In this document: one piece after another, positions 9,687 through 18,855 of the stretch
Layout of the letters: each line of letters starts with the position of its first letter
Position numbering within the stretch: the stretch's first letter is position 1
Source of the DNA: Candidatus Kapaibacterium sp.
Lineage (GTDB): Bacteria > Bacteroidota > Ignavibacteria > Kapaibacteriales > NICIL-2
Direction of reading: 5' to 3'
NCBI GenBank assembly: GCA_026003495.1
Contig: BPHK01000001.1
Span: forward strand, 2,088,001-2,152,000
Length of the DNA stretch: 64,000 nt
Made by a program: the position numbers and the translations under genes
The notes under the pieces: generated by a model
Told to the model about the DNA's origin: nothing
Seen by the model: only the letters and a program-made list of their open reading frames with translations
The model's database searches: none

Positions 9687-9688
9687 CC

Positions 9689-10324
9689 ATGAGCATTTCC
9701 CTCGGCGACATCGCAGCTGCTGCGTGTGGGTATCTCCTCGGCTCGATCCCCACAGCGTGGATTATCGTCCGGCTCGCAAGCGGCAAAGATCTCCGCCATG
9801 AAGGGAGCACGAACATCGGCGCGCGCAACAGCTACGACGTCACCGGAAAAGCGTGGATCGGCATCCTCGTTGCACTCGCCGATGTTGGCAAAGCGGTGGC
9901 GGCAGTTGCACTGGCGCGCATGCTGGCCAGCGGCTTCCTCGGCGTAGTAGCAGCAGGGACGTCCGTGGTGCTTGGGCACAATTGGAGCATCTTTCTCGGA
10001 GGGCGTGGCGGCCGAGGCCTTGCCCCGGCTGCGGGTGTCTCGCTGGCGATCAATCCGCTGCCACTCGTGCTGTGGCTGGTGATGTACCTGACTGGATACT
10101 ACGCCATCCGCCGGCACGTCCACGTCGGCAACGTCACCGGTACGCTCGGCACTGCAATCCTAATCGTGAATACTCCCGGTGCGTTGCTCCATGCAACGGC
10201 GAACTTCGAGCCGTTTGCTACTGTCGAGTTCAAGCTCGCTGTCATCGTCATCTGCCTGGCAATTCTTGTGCGGCATTTGGAGCCGATCCGCCAACTTCTG
10301 CGGGAGGAGTCGCAGCGGCGTTAG
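9689..10324 (+). CDS. plsY: Glycerol-3-phosphate acyltransferase PlsY
   Basis: A 211-aa membrane enzyme that acylates sn-glycerol-3-phosphate from acyl-phosphate, the first committed step of phospholipid synthesis. It shows the three PlsY motifs in slightly divergent form: GSIPTAW, GSTNIGARNSYDVTG (usual GSxNxGATN) and LGHNWSIFLGGRGGRGLA (usual GHxxSxFxxFKGGKG). Several hydrophobic helices span the protein. The ATG lies 2 bases after the guaA stop, so the two are probably co-transcribed. The stop overlaps the convergent sugar dehydrogenase by 4 bases. Confidence 0.88.
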   Translation: MSISLGDIAAAACGYLLGSIPTAWIIVRLASGKDLRHEGSTNIGARNSYDVTGKAWIGILVALADVGKAVAAVALARMLASGFLGVVAAGTSVVLGHNWSIFLGGRGGRGLAPAAGVSLAINPLPLVLWLVMYLTGYYAIRRHVHVGNVTGTLGTAILIVNTPGALLHATANFEPFATVEFKLAVIVICLAILVRHLEPIRQLLREESQRR

Positions 10325-11682
10325 TTGGCCAGGATAACCAACTGCCGCAGTGGTGGGCGGTTTCCCCCAGCAAGGGTGAGCAGGTAAACTCCGCTGGGCA
10401 AGCCAATCGTCGAAAGCACCACTTGCAGCTCACCCTGTGCAACTGCGCCGAAGTCCCACGTGCGCTGCCACCGCCCACCGAGATCGGCCAGTTCCAGCCG
10501 CAGTGGACCTGGTTCTGGCACTGGTACTGTGAGAACATTGCCCAGTGCAGTGCTCCCAACGGCAACCCACCAGGAACCTGTGGGCTGCTCGGGAACAGCG
10601 CTTGTGGCTATTGCAAGTTCGACGATGCGATCATCGTTCGGCTGCGGCGAACCGCGTCCGTCGCGATTGCTTGTTCCAAGGAAAATGCGGCCATCGGGCG
10701 AGACACAGACGCAGCGGAGCCTACCGAGCTGGCCAGCCAAGTACTGCTGCTGGCTGACCACACGGCGACGGGTCGAATCGAGCGTGAGCACAATCAGCCG
10801 CGATGCTTTCAGCGTTGTTAGCAGTAACGAATTCTCCCACTGGGGAATCTGCCCGCCAGCGTAGTACGCAAGGCCGCACGGCGCAACGGTCGGCGTCCAT
10901 GCAGCGATGGGTTCGGCAACTGCATGGGTACGGCAGAACTCTGCTTCCGTGGGAGAATCACAGTAGCCCATCACATCCGGCCAGCCGTAGTTCCGGCCGC
11001 GCTCGATGATGTTGATTTCGTCGTCGCTATTTGGGCCGTGTTCGGAGCTGTAAAGGATGCCCTCGTGCCAGGCAAGCCCTTGGGCGTTGCGGTGACCAAG
11101 CGACCAAACAGGGTTGCCCGGGAAGGGGTTATCGTCCGGGATTGTTCCATCGAGCCGAAGGCGGAGAACTTTGCCACTCAAGCTTTGGAGGTCCTGCGCG
11201 CGGGAGGCGACGTTCGCATCACCGGTTGTCACCAAGAGCGTTCGATCAGGCAGGATGAGCAAGCGGCAGCCGTCGTGGATCGTTGCCCCCGGAATGCGAT
11301 CGAGCAGGATGCGCATGTCGCCGAGCGTCGAGCCGTCGTAGGTAAAGCGCACGATCCGTTCGAGAATCTGCGATCCTTCCCGCCAGGTGTATGCAACGAA
11401 CACATGCGGCGAATCGGCAAAATTTGGGTGGAGCGCCATACCGAGCATGCCGCTTTCGCCCTGCTCATACACGTCCGCGAGCATTGCAAGCGTCCGCTGC
11501 TCGCCGGTTTCGGGGTTGATGCGACTGATCCGCCCTGGGCGTTCGGTGACCCAGAGCCAGCCATCCGGACCCCAGAGAATTTCCCACGGCGTATCCAAAT
11601 TCGTGGCAACGGTGCGCACTGCAAGCTGCTGCGACTGTACAGCCACACCTGCAATCGCGGCAAGAATGATCCATCGCAGCAT
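10321..11682 (-). CDS. Secreted PQQ-type sugar dehydrogenase (sorbosone/glucose dehydrogenase fold) with sorting-like tail
   Basis: A 453-aa protein with a short N-terminal signal peptide (hydrophobic residues 3-16). Residues about 25-345 form the soluble glucose/aldose dehydrogenase beta-propeller: LDTPWEILWGPDGWLWVTER, LGHRNAQGLAW, SSEHGPNSDDEIN and GRNYGWPDV carry the usual catalytic and PQQ/Ca-binding residues. It would oxidise sugars outside the cytoplasm. The last 70-80 residues (LSTIGLPSGVYLLTLAGG) resemble a type IX secretion C-terminal sorting domain, though without the usual NP start, suggesting export to the cell surface. It is last in the minus-strand run from scpA. Confidence 0.8.
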   Translation of the reverse strand: MLRWIILAAIAGVAVQSQQLAVRTVATNLDTPWEILWGPDGWLWVTERPGRISRINPETGEQRTLAMLADVYEQGESGMLGMALHPNFADSPHVFVAYTWREGSQILERIVRFTYDGSTLGDMRILLDRIPGATIHDGCRLLILPDRTLLVTTGDANVASRAQDLQSLSGKVLRLRLDGTIPDDNPFPGNPVWSLGHRNAQGLAWHEGILYSSEHGPNSDDEINIIERGRNYGWPDVMGYCDSPTEAEFCRTHAVAEPIAAWTPTVAPCGLAYYAGGQIPQWENSLLLTTLKASRLIVLTLDSTRRRVVSQQQYLAGQLGRLRCVCVSPDGRIFLGTSNRDGRGSPQPNDDRIVELAIATSAVPEQPTGSWWVAVGSTALGNVLTVPVPEPGPLRLELADLGGRWQRTWDFGAVAQGELQVVLSTIGLPSGVYLLTLAGGNRPPLRQLVILAN

Positions 11683-11714
11683 CGGAACTCCTCACCAGAG
11701 GTACAACAACCCAG

Positions 11715-11963
11715 CTACTGCAACAGAGCAGCAGCGACCGCACTACCAGCAACGATTGCTGCAACAAGTGCGACGATTGCCACCAGGCAGGTCGGGCGCG
11801 TCGTTCGGCTGTAGAGGCGGTTGTAGAGTGCGCGGCGCGGATTTGTCAGCCATCCATAGCCACGCGGCATCTTCAGACCGAGCGAGTGGCGGACGTAGCG
11901 TTTCCACGACGTGCGGGCGGCGATGCGCTTGCGCAGGGAGGGTCGGCGAAATCCAAATCGCAT
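11715..11963 (-). CDS. Small basic single-span membrane protein, unknown function
   Basis: An 82-aa product starting at the ATG at 11963. The first 55 residues are strongly basic and contain VRHSLGLKMPRGYGWLTNP followed by RALYNRLYSRT; I recall similar segments in conserved hypothetical proteins but cannot assign a family. The C-terminus is one hydrophobic helix (about residues 58-82, LVAIVALVAAIVAGSAVAAALL). Topology would leave the basic part in the cytoplasm. It lies between the Nramp/USP gene and the sugar dehydrogenase on the same strand. In-frame sequence upstream to 12176 overlaps the Nramp gene and is not favoured. Confidence 0.6.
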   Translation of the reverse strand: MRFGFRRPSLRKRIAARTSWKRYVRHSLGLKMPRGYGWLTNPRRALYNRLYSRTTRPTCLVAIVALVAAIVAGSAVAAALLQ

Positions 11964-11995
11964 GGCTTGTGCTCGAAGTGTGAACGCAACATCAA

Positions 11996-13927
11996 TCAGA
12001 CGATGATCACCGGAATGCCGAGCGCATGACGCACGGGAGAAACTGTCGCGCCGAAGAGCAGGTCCTTCCAACCGCGGTGGCGGTGCCCACCCATGACGAG
12101 CACGTCGGCACTGCATTCTTTGACCAGTCGCACCAGCTCGCGCGGGACGTTCCCATAGCCGATCATGCTTGAGCACTCGACGCCACGCGCACTGATTGCA
12201 GAACAGAGCTGTTCGAGATACTCTTCGTCGGCGCGCGCTTCAGCATCGTAGGCTGCAGGATACACCGTCCCAACGGCACCTTCGACGATGTGAAGGAGCA
12301 CAAGGCGGGCGCTGTGCTGCTCAGCAAGCCGCACCGCATGCTGGATAATCGCGGGATCTTTTTCATCGTGCGCCAGTGCTGCCGCAATGGTGCGATACTG
12401 CGGATGGCGTTCGAGCGCGGCCTCGACTCGGCTGAGCACATCTCGCCAGCTCCGCTGCGGCTTGTGTTGCAAGCGGCGTAGCAGCGGAAGGAGGAACGTC
12501 GCCATCAGCAGTGCAGCAAGAGCAGAGGCACCGGCAATAACGAGCACCTGGAGGGCAGGCCCCCCAACGGCAAGCCATTCGGCAACAGTGCCAACTGCCA
12601 GCCGAACGTTGAGCGCGACGACGATCGCTGCTGCAACCCAGCCGAGCGCTTGCACCCACCGTGGACTGACGTGCTCGCCCATCAGCTCGCGCGACGAGGT
12701 AAAGTGCACCAGCGGAATAATCGCAAACGGCAGCTGGATGCTCAAGATGACCTGGCTGAGGATGAGCAGCTGGTACGTTCCACGCTCGCCCATCGTCACG
12801 AGAACTGCAACTGCGGGCACAATTGCGATGAGGCGCGTAATAAGCCGCCGCAGAAACGGCCGCATGCGAAATCGAATGAAGCCTTCCATCACGATTTGCC
12901 CAGCGAGTGTGCCGGTGAGTGTCGAGCTTTGCCCAGCAGCGAGGAGCGCCACGGCGAACGCTGTACTTGCCAGCACCGTCCCGAGCAAGGGTTCGAGTAA
13001 AGCGTGCGCCTGTTCGAGCTCAGTCACCTCGATGCCGCGAGCGTAGAAGACGCTGGCAGCAAGGACCAAGATGGCAGCATTGACAAAGAACGCTGCGTTG
13101 AGCGCTACTGCTGTATCCACCAAGTTGTAGCGGCAGGCTTCGCGTCGGCCTTGGCTGGTCTGATCGAAGGCGCGAGTCTGGACGAGCGCGGAGTGGAGGT
13201 ATAAGTTGTGTGGCATCACCGTCGCACCGATAATGCCGAGTGCAACGTAGAGCGCTCCATTGGGCAGCGTTGGCACAAAGCCGGTCACTATTTCCGCTGG
13301 GCTGGGTTGGGCGAGCACCAGCTCGACGAGAAAGCACATTCCAACGATGAAGACCAGCGAGAGAATGAAGGCTTCGAATCGCCGCACGCCGAGATTTTGA
13401 ATTGCCAGGAGCAAGAGCGAATCGGCACCGGTAATGAGCACACCCACAAGCGTAGGGATGCCAAAGAGAAGATGCAACCCAATCGCGGTGCCCAGCAGCT
13501 CAGCAAGGTCGCAGGCAGCGATCGCAACTTCGGCGAGCACCCAGAGCCCATACGCTATCGGTCGCGGATACTGCTCCCGGCATGCTTGGGCAAGATCGCG
13601 TCCACTGGCGATACCAAGCCGTGCGGCAAGCGTTTGTACCAGCAGCGCAATCAGATTCGACAGGAGCAGCACCCACAGCAACGCGTAGCCAAAGCGTGCA
13701 CCACCTTCCAAGTCAGTCGCCCAATTGCCCGGGTCCATGTACCCGACACTGACCAAGTATGCTGGCCCTAAAAAGGCAACCAGCCGCTTCCAGCCACGCC
13801 GACCGTCGAGCTGAACGCTCCGGTGCACCTCAGGGAGCGACACACTGCCGTCGAGCGTTTGGCGGTGGTATGAGCGTTCGATGCGTTCGTTGGACATTGG
13901 AGTCGAAGCAATCGCGGGAACTCCCAC
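11996..13927 (-). CDS. Nramp-family divalent metal transporter fused to a universal stress protein domain
   Basis: A 643-aa fusion. Residues about 45-460 form an Nramp transporter with the metal-binding motifs GYMDPGNWATDLEGG (TM1, D and N ligands) and VMPHNLYLHS (TM6, replacing A/C-M-PHN), expected to import Mn2+ or Fe2+ with protons. After about residue 495 a cytoplasmic UspA-like domain follows, ending VLVMGGHRHRGWKDLLFGA and VRHALGIPVIIV (GxxGxHxxxG...S-type ATP-binding region with substitutions). The start at 13927 is a GTG; ATG at 13897 is an alternative. The USP domain may make transport respond to stress or nucleotide state (inference). Confidence 0.9.
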   Translation of the reverse strand: MGVPAIASTPMSNERIERSYHRQTLDGSVSLPEVHRSVQLDGRRGWKRLVAFLGPAYLVSVGYMDPGNWATDLEGGARFGYALLWVLLLSNLIALLVQTLAARLGIASGRDLAQACREQYPRPIAYGLWVLAEVAIAACDLAELLGTAIGLHLLFGIPTLVGVLITGADSLLLLAIQNLGVRRFEAFILSLVFIVGMCFLVELVLAQPSPAEIVTGFVPTLPNGALYVALGIIGATVMPHNLYLHSALVQTRAFDQTSQGRREACRYNLVDTAVALNAAFFVNAAILVLAASVFYARGIEVTELEQAHALLEPLLGTVLASTAFAVALLAAGQSSTLTGTLAGQIVMEGFIRFRMRPFLRRLITRLIAIVPAVAVLVTMGERGTYQLLILSQVILSIQLPFAIIPLVHFTSSRELMGEHVSPRWVQALGWVAAAIVVALNVRLAVGTVAEWLAVGGPALQVLVIAGASALAALLMATFLLPLLRRLQHKPQRSWRDVLSRVEAALERHPQYRTIAAALAHDEKDPAIIQHAVRLAEQHSARLVLLHIVEGAVGTVYPAAYDAEARADEEYLEQLCSAISARGVECSSMIGYGNVPRELVRLVKECSADVLVMGGHRHRGWKDLLFGATVSPVRHALGIPVIIV

Positions 13928-14009
13928 GAAATTAGTCTCTCGCTCCTTTCGTCAAAGTTGGATTCTATCCGGAGTGTGTGCATTGGAAGGAGGGCTGGCA
14001 ACGCTGCTG

Positions 14010-14696
14010 CTACTGGCCTGGCTGCACGCGATCGCGGGCGTTTACCGGCAGGCTGATGATCTCGAGGACATTTCCTTCCCCGTCCAAACGGAGCGCGCTG
14101 AGCTTCTTCCCTCGTCGAGCGTTCGTATCAATGCGCCAGCAGTGCTCGGTGCGGCTGTAGCTTGGCTCTTCGACCGGAACGTGGCCGATGATCTGGAGTT
14201 TGCCGATGTTCTGCACTGGCCCACGATTCCAGACCACACCGGAAGGGTTATGGCGGTTGTAGGGATCCTCGGTTGCGCCAATGCCGGCATGGGAAACAAA
14301 CACAGCGTTGGTTTCCCAGAACAGCGGCAGGGAGCGGAACCACTCGACATCGCCCGCGAGCGAGAATCCTCGCCGGGCATAGGATGCGATGACGTCGTTG
14401 CCATCCGACAGCAGCCATTCGTTCGGCACCTGACGCTCGAAGTACTCGATCGCACGCTGCTCGTGATTACCCAAGAGAAACACTGCGCGCTCGGGATACT
14501 GGCGCACCACCTGCCGCGCAAAAGCGACAACCTCCGGAGAATGCGCGCCACCACTGATGAGGTCGCCCACCTGCACAAGCACTTCGCGTTCGGTGTTCCA
14601 GTGCTTGAGCATCTCGGCGAACGTGTAGAGGCAGCCGTGGACATCACCAACGACAAAAAGTCCATCACTGGGCGGCTGCATTGGATCAGTGCGCAA
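14010..14696 (-). CDS. PPP-family metallophosphatase (serine/threonine phosphatase-like)
   Basis: A 228-aa calcineurin-like phosphoesterase. It shows the metal-binding series GDVHG, VGDLISGG, LLGNHEQRA, VSHAG and IIGHVPVE, so most dinuclear metal ligands (D-x-H, GD, GNH, H, H) are present. The usual GDxxDRG is GDLISGG: the catalytic Asp/Arg pair of classical PP1-like enzymes is missing. Related bacterial proteins include PrpA/B and ApaH-type hydrolases; the substrate may be a phosphoprotein or a dinucleotide. It is downstream of proS in the minus-strand run. Confidence 0.75.
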   Translation of the reverse strand: MRTDPMQPPSDGLFVVGDVHGCLYTFAEMLKHWNTEREVLVQVGDLISGGAHSPEVVAFARQVVRQYPERAVFLLGNHEQRAIEYFERQVPNEWLLSDGNDVIASYARRGFSLAGDVEWFRSLPLFWETNAVFVSHAGIGATEDPYNRHNPSGVVWNRGPVQNIGKLQIIGHVPVEEPSYSRTEHCWRIDTNARRGKKLSALRLDGEGNVLEIISLPVNARDRVQPGQ

Positions 14697-14743
14697 TGGT
14701 GAAACATGCGCTCAACGGCACCGCAGCCAGCGGCATGCCATCG

Positions 14744-16210
14744 TCAGTACGCGCGTGCAAAAAGCACTCGCCGATGCGAGGGTTTCCCCGTCACGATGCA
14801 CCGCCCTTCTTCGGGTTCAGCGTTGAGCGGGATGCATCGGATCGTCGCTTTCGTGCGTTCCTTAATGAGCGCTTCGGTCTGGGCGGTGCCATCCCAGTGC
14901 GCCATAACGAAGCCGCCCCGTTCCTCGAGGATCCGCTCGAAGTCTTCGAACGTATCCACGTAGTGCGTGTTGGCGGCGACAAATCGCTTGGCGCGATCGA
15001 GCAACGAACGTTGAATCTCCTCCAGGAGTGCGCGAACATAATCCGGCGCGCTCTCGGAGGAGATGGTGACTTTTTCTTTCGTGTCGCGGCGCGCGATTTC
15101 GACGGTGCCATGTTCAACGTCTCGTTTGCCAATCGCGATGCGAACTGGGACGCCGCGGAGCTCGTACTCTGCGAACTTGAAGCCAGCCCGCTTGGTGTCG
15201 TCAGTGTCAATTTCGACGCTGATACCCAGCTGGCGCAGTGCATCGGCGATCTGGAGTGCAACGGTCATTTGTGGTTCCTCGACCGTTGGAATGGTGATGA
15301 TGACCACTTGGAGCGGCGCAAGGCGTGGCGGGAGTACCAAGCCATCATCGTCCGAATGCGTCATCACGAGCGCACCGATCAGCCGCGTTGAAACACCCCA
15401 TGACGTCGCCCAGACGTACTGCCGCTGGTTGTTCTGGTCGAGGAACGTGACATCGAACGCTTTGGCAAAGTTCTGTCCCAAAAAGTGCGAGGTGCCTGCC
15501 TGGAGCGCTTTGCCATCCTGCATGAGCGCTTCGATGCAGTAGGTCTCCTCCGCACCGGCGAACCGTTCCGAGGGGGTTTTGATACCACGGACAACGGGCA
15601 TTGCCATGTATTCCTCAGCAAAGCGAGCATAGACATCGAGCATGCGCTCGGCTTCGGCGATTGCTTCCTGCCGGGTTGCATGCGCAGTGTGCCCTTCTTG
15701 CCAGAGGAATTCGGCAGTCCGCAGAAACGGACGGGTGCGGAGTTCCCACCGCACCACGTTTGCCCATTGGTTGATCAGGAGCGGCAAATCGCGGTAGCTC
15801 TGGATCCAATCGCGGTACGTGTGCCAGATGATCGTTTCCGATGTTGGGCGGACGATGAGTTCTTCCTCGAGTTTGGCCTCGGGGTCTACGACAACGCCGC
15901 TGCCATCGTCGGCGAGCTTTAAGCGGTGGTGTGTGACGACGGCGCACTCCTTTGCGAACCCTTCGACGTGCTGCGCCTCGCGACTAAGGAAACTCTTGGG
16001 GATGAACAGCGGGAAGTATGCATTGACGTGGCCAGTTTCCTTGAACATCCGATCGAGCACAGCACGCATGTTCTCCCAGAGAGCATAGCCGAGCGGCTTG
16101 ATGATCATGCAGCCGCGCACGGCCGAGTAATCAGCCAGTCCACCGCGGATAACCAGGTCGTTGTACCATTCAGCGTAGTCAACGTGCCGGGGCGTGATAG
16201 CCTTTGCCAT
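14744..16210 (-). CDS. proS: Prolyl-tRNA synthetase (eukaryote/archaea-like type)
   Basis: A 488-aa class II synthetase charging tRNA-Pro. The length, the absence of the bacterial editing insertion, and the C-terminal extension ending in FARAY identify the short archaeal/eukaryotic-like ProRS found in some bacteria. Visible signatures include [18 protein letters not shown], the motif 2 region [16 protein letters not shown] with [21 protein letters not shown], and the tRNA-binding C-terminal domain. ATG at 16210 fits the family N-terminus ([18 protein letters not shown]). mscS ends 36 bases upstream. Confidence 0.94.
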   Translation of the reverse strand: MAKAITPRHVDYAEWYNDLVIRGGLADYSAVRGCMIIKPLGYALWENMRAVLDRMFKETGHVNAYFPLFIPKSFLSREAQHVEGFAKECAVVTHHRLKLADDGSGVVVDPEAKLEEELIVRPTSETIIWHTYRDWIQSYRDLPLLINQWANVVRWELRTRPFLRTAEFLWQEGHTAHATRQEAIAEAERMLDVYARFAEEYMAMPVVRGIKTPSERFAGAEETYCIEALMQDGKALQAGTSHFLGQNFAKAFDVTFLDQNNQRQYVWATSWGVSTRLIGALVMTHSDDDGLVLPPRLAPLQVVIITIPTVEEPQMTVALQIADALRQLGISVEIDTDDTKRAGFKFAEYELRGVPVRIAIGKRDVEHGTVEIARRDTKEKVTISSESAPDYVRALLEEIQRSLLDRAKRFVAANTHYVDTFEDFERILEERGGFVMAHWDGTAQTEALIKERTKATIRCIPLNAEPEEGRCIVTGKPSHRRVLFARAY

Positions 16211-16246
16211 CGTGGATTTCCTGCTGGTGTCAAACAGGGCGCAAAA

Positions 16247-17221
16247 CTACTGCCGGAGGATGACCAGCGGGATATTGGCGGCACGTAATGCTTCCAGGAA
16301 TGTGCGCATGACCACTGGTCGTGCATCCCAGAGGAGGTCAATGTTCTCGACAGCAACTAAAACCGCGAAGCGAACACCCTGCGAGCTACTGTCGCCATAG
16401 CGAATGAGTAGCTCCTGATCAACAAGTCCGCGGACGGTTCCAGATTCGATCAGTGCTCGGTGGGCGTTGGCGACTGCTGCTTCCGCTTGCGCAAAGTCAG
16501 CCGATGGATGGAGTAGAAACTCGAGTCGAAAGACTACTGGTGACTCAGTGGCACGGAAGACTGTCAGCACCGAACTTGCCATGCGCTGATTGGGAACGAC
16601 AATGACTGCCCGCGAAACCGGGCGGAGCAGCGTCGTCCGCCAGGTGATGTCTTCGACGGTGCCTTCGTATGTGTCGAACTGCACGTAGTCGCCAACCTTG
16701 AACTTGCCGGTCAGGAGGATGTAGAGTCCGGCGAAAAAGTTCGTCAGCGTTTCTTGGAGTGCTAAACCAATGACCAGTCCCCCAGCACCGATTGCGGCAA
16801 CCATCGCTGAAATATTGACCCCCAACGTCGCGAGAATGATGACGAGCGCGATGGTGTAGATTGCGGCGTACGCAATCGAGCGCATGAACGTTGCTGCAAG
16901 TGGCGAGGCGCGGTCTTTGTTGATGCTCGCACTCAGTGCCTCACGCACGATGCGGGTTGCAGTAAACGCGGTGATAAGCGTACCGACTGTGATTGCAATG
17001 CGCTCTTGCCAGACTGAAGAGAGCCATTCGATTTCCGGCAAAAGCGCAACCACTGCACCACCGACGCCATACCACAGCACCGCAACCTCGAGCACTCGAA
17101 TGATCCGTGCGGAAAGCAGCATCTGGCGTCGCCGGAGCAAGCGGCGCACCAGTGCCAACAGTTGCCATGCAACCAGCGCAAGACCGAGCGCGATTGCAGC
17201 ACGAACGAACGGGAACATCAC
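16247..17221 (-). CDS. MscS-family small-conductance mechanosensitive channel
   Basis: A 324-aa channel protein with about four N-terminal transmembrane helices; the last (AMVAAIGAGGLVIGLALQET) is the Gly/Ala-rich pore-lining TM3 of MscS. The cytoplasmic beta-domain follows (GKFKVGDYVQFDTYEGTVEDI, then VIVVPNQRMASS), and the C-terminal alpha/beta domain completes the fold. It would release solutes on hypo-osmotic shock. The start overlaps the scpB stop by 4 bases (ATGA), an odd but clear coupling to the chromosome-condensation genes. Confidence 0.88.
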   Translation of the reverse strand: MMFPFVRAAIALGLALVAWQLLALVRRLLRRRQMLLSARIIRVLEVAVLWYGVGGAVVALLPEIEWLSSVWQERIAITVGTLITAFTATRIVREALSASINKDRASPLAATFMRSIAYAAIYTIALVIILATLGVNISAMVAAIGAGGLVIGLALQETLTNFFAGLYILLTGKFKVGDYVQFDTYEGTVEDITWRTTLLRPVSRAVIVVPNQRMASSVLTVFRATESPVVFRLEFLLHPSADFAQAEAAVANAHRALIESGTVRGLVDQELLIRYGDSSSQGVRFAVLVAVENIDLLWDARPVVMRTFLEALRAANIPLVILRQ

Positions 17222-17940
17222 GGTGTAGCCTCAGTGCTTGTGGAATCCAGCGAGCCGGTGCCATCCTCCGACCGCGCCAGCAGTTGCTCGATGAGTTCCA
17301 CAAGCCGCCGCGAGCCGCCTGCAGGAAGCTGTTCCAGCTCGAGAGCGAACTCCTCAGCTTTGCGTCGGAAGAGTTCATCAATCTCGCGCGGCTTGGGAAG
17401 ATCATCGAGCGATGCAAGGCCGAAGGTCCGCAGGAATTCATCGGTCGTTCCATAGAGCAGCGGCTTCCCAATCCCGCTGGAGCGGCCGGCGATGCTAAGC
17501 AAACCGCGCTCGAGTAAGCTGGCGATGACTTCGCTCGAATTGACTCCACGGATGGCATCTACTTCACCTTTGGTGACCGGTTGCTTGTAGGCGACGATAG
17601 CGAGCACTTCGAGCGCAGCACGAGAAAAGCGCCGCTGCTCCCGCCGTTGGAAAAACTCCGCAAGGAGCGCCCCATCCTCCGGAAGCGTTGCGAACTGCCA
17701 TCCACCGGCGATCGGCACGATACGGTACGGTCGGTCGGTCGCCTCCAGCTCGAGATTGATGTCCGCCACGCGCTCGCGGATGAGCTGAGGGAAGTTTTCA
17801 TCGGTCGGAGCAACCCCGAATGCCGCGCGGAGCTGCTCGAGCGTCACCGGCGCATCGCTTGCAAAGATGATTGCTTCGAGGATGCGGCATTGACGCTGAC
17901 GTGAAAGTTCTGCAAACGGCACGTCGAACGGAAGCCTCAT
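17218..17940 (-). CDS. scpB: Segregation and condensation protein B
   Basis: A 240-aa winged-helix protein of the SMC-ScpAB condensin. Conserved parts are RILEAIIFASDAPVTLEQL, RFSRAALEVLAIVAYKQPVTKGEVDAIRG (written here in parts: ALEVLAIVAYKQPVTKGEVD) and LLERGLLSIAGRSSGIGKPL followed by YGTTDEFLRTFGL. The acidic/Ser-rich tail (residues about 225-240) is probably disordered. ScpB dimers bind ScpA and bridge the SMC heads. The start overlaps the scpA stop (ATGA), and the stop overlaps the mscS start (ATGA). Confidence 0.93.
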   Translation of the reverse strand: MRLPFDVPFAELSRQRQCRILEAIIFASDAPVTLEQLRAAFGVAPTDENFPQLIRERVADINLELEATDRPYRIVPIAGGWQFATLPEDGALLAEFFQRREQRRFSRAALEVLAIVAYKQPVTKGEVDAIRGVNSSEVIASLLERGLLSIAGRSSGIGKPLLYGTTDEFLRTFGLASLDDLPKPREIDELFRRKAEEFALELEQLPAGGSRRLVELIEQLLARSEDGTGSLDSTSTEATP

Positions 17941-18707
17941 GTGTTCTCGGCAGGGAGTGGTACATGTTCAGCTTGATCACCGGCAGATTGATCTGCATGC
18001 GGAGCTTCGATGATGATGTCGCTCTCACCCTCGAGCTGCCGAAGCGAGATTGATCCGTTCTTGCACAGTTCGAGCAACGCAAGAAACGTCGCGACGATGT
18101 ACGGACGGGAGCGACCGCTCACCATTGCACGGAAGCTGCACCGCGGCTGCTCGGCGAGCCTGGCGAGCACGAGCCTTATTTGTTCGCCGACGTCGTACTG
18201 CTCGCGTTCAAGCTGAACGAACGTTGGCTGGCTTTGCCCGACATGCCGACTGAGTACCCCGTAGAGTGCTTCGAGCAAATCGAAGAGCGTCGCATTGCGA
18301 TAGGTCGCCTCTGCTGGCAGCGGTTGCGCTGCAAGCATGCGGCGGTAGTAGATGTAGCGTTGCTGCTCGTAGCGCTCCCCGAGTTCCTCGGCAACATCGC
18401 GGTAGCGCGAATACTCGATGAGTTGCTGGACAAGTTCGGTGCGCGGATCCTCGGATGCCGCAGTGCCGTCAGCTGGCTCTGGACGGGGCAGGAGCATCCG
18501 GGCTTTGATTTGCATGAGTGTTGCAGCCATCACCAAGAATTCGCCCGCCAACTCTAAGTCGAGAAGCTGCATGAGGCGGATGTACGCCAAGAACTCCTCC
18601 GTGATGCGGGCGATCGGAATGTCGTAGATGTCCAGCTCGTCCCGCTTGACAAAGTAGAGCAGCAGTTCGAGCGGACCTTCGAAGTTTGGCAGTCGAACGG
18701 TGTACAT
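17937..18707 (-). CDS. scpA: Segregation and condensation protein A
   Basis: A 256-aa kleisin of bacterial condensin. The N-terminus YTVRLPNFEGPLELLLYFVK and the following ITEEFLAYIRLMQ and GEFLVMAATLMQIKARMLLP are diagnostic. The C-terminal domain (FLALLELCKNGSISLRQL) ends in a winged helix that contacts the SMC head. A TATTTTTG element on the minus strand (18767-18760) lies about 55 bases upstream and is a plausible promoter for the whole scpA-scpB-mscS run. Confidence 0.93.
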   Translation of the reverse strand: MYTVRLPNFEGPLELLLYFVKRDELDIYDIPIARITEEFLAYIRLMQLLDLELAGEFLVMAATLMQIKARMLLPRPEPADGTAASEDPRTELVQQLIEYSRYRDVAEELGERYEQQRYIYYRRMLAAQPLPAEATYRNATLFDLLEALYGVLSRHVGQSQPTFVQLEREQYDVGEQIRLVLARLAEQPRCSFRAMVSGRSRPYIVATFLALLELCKNGSISLRQLEGESDIIIEAPHADQSAGDQAEHVPLPAENT

Positions 18708-18759
18708 CCGGGGTTCGCTGAGGCTTGGCTACGTCATGAGCACATCACTGCGTGCGCAA

Positions 18760-18767
18760 CAAAAATA
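18760..18767 (-). promoter_or_regulatory. Bacteroidota-type -7 element for scpA
   Basis: TATTTTTG on the minus strand matches TAnnTTTG. No TTG lies at the ideal 19-base distance. A perfect 6-bp inverted repeat (TCGCCG 18769-18774 / CGGCGA 18780-18785) sits directly upstream. Confidence 0.4.
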
Positions 18768-18855
18768 CTCGCCGCTGAACGGCGATTCATCACCCATTCA
18801 GAAAATCACGTGCAATTTTGTGCGTTCTCTAATGTGCATTCCGCTGGAACGCCCG

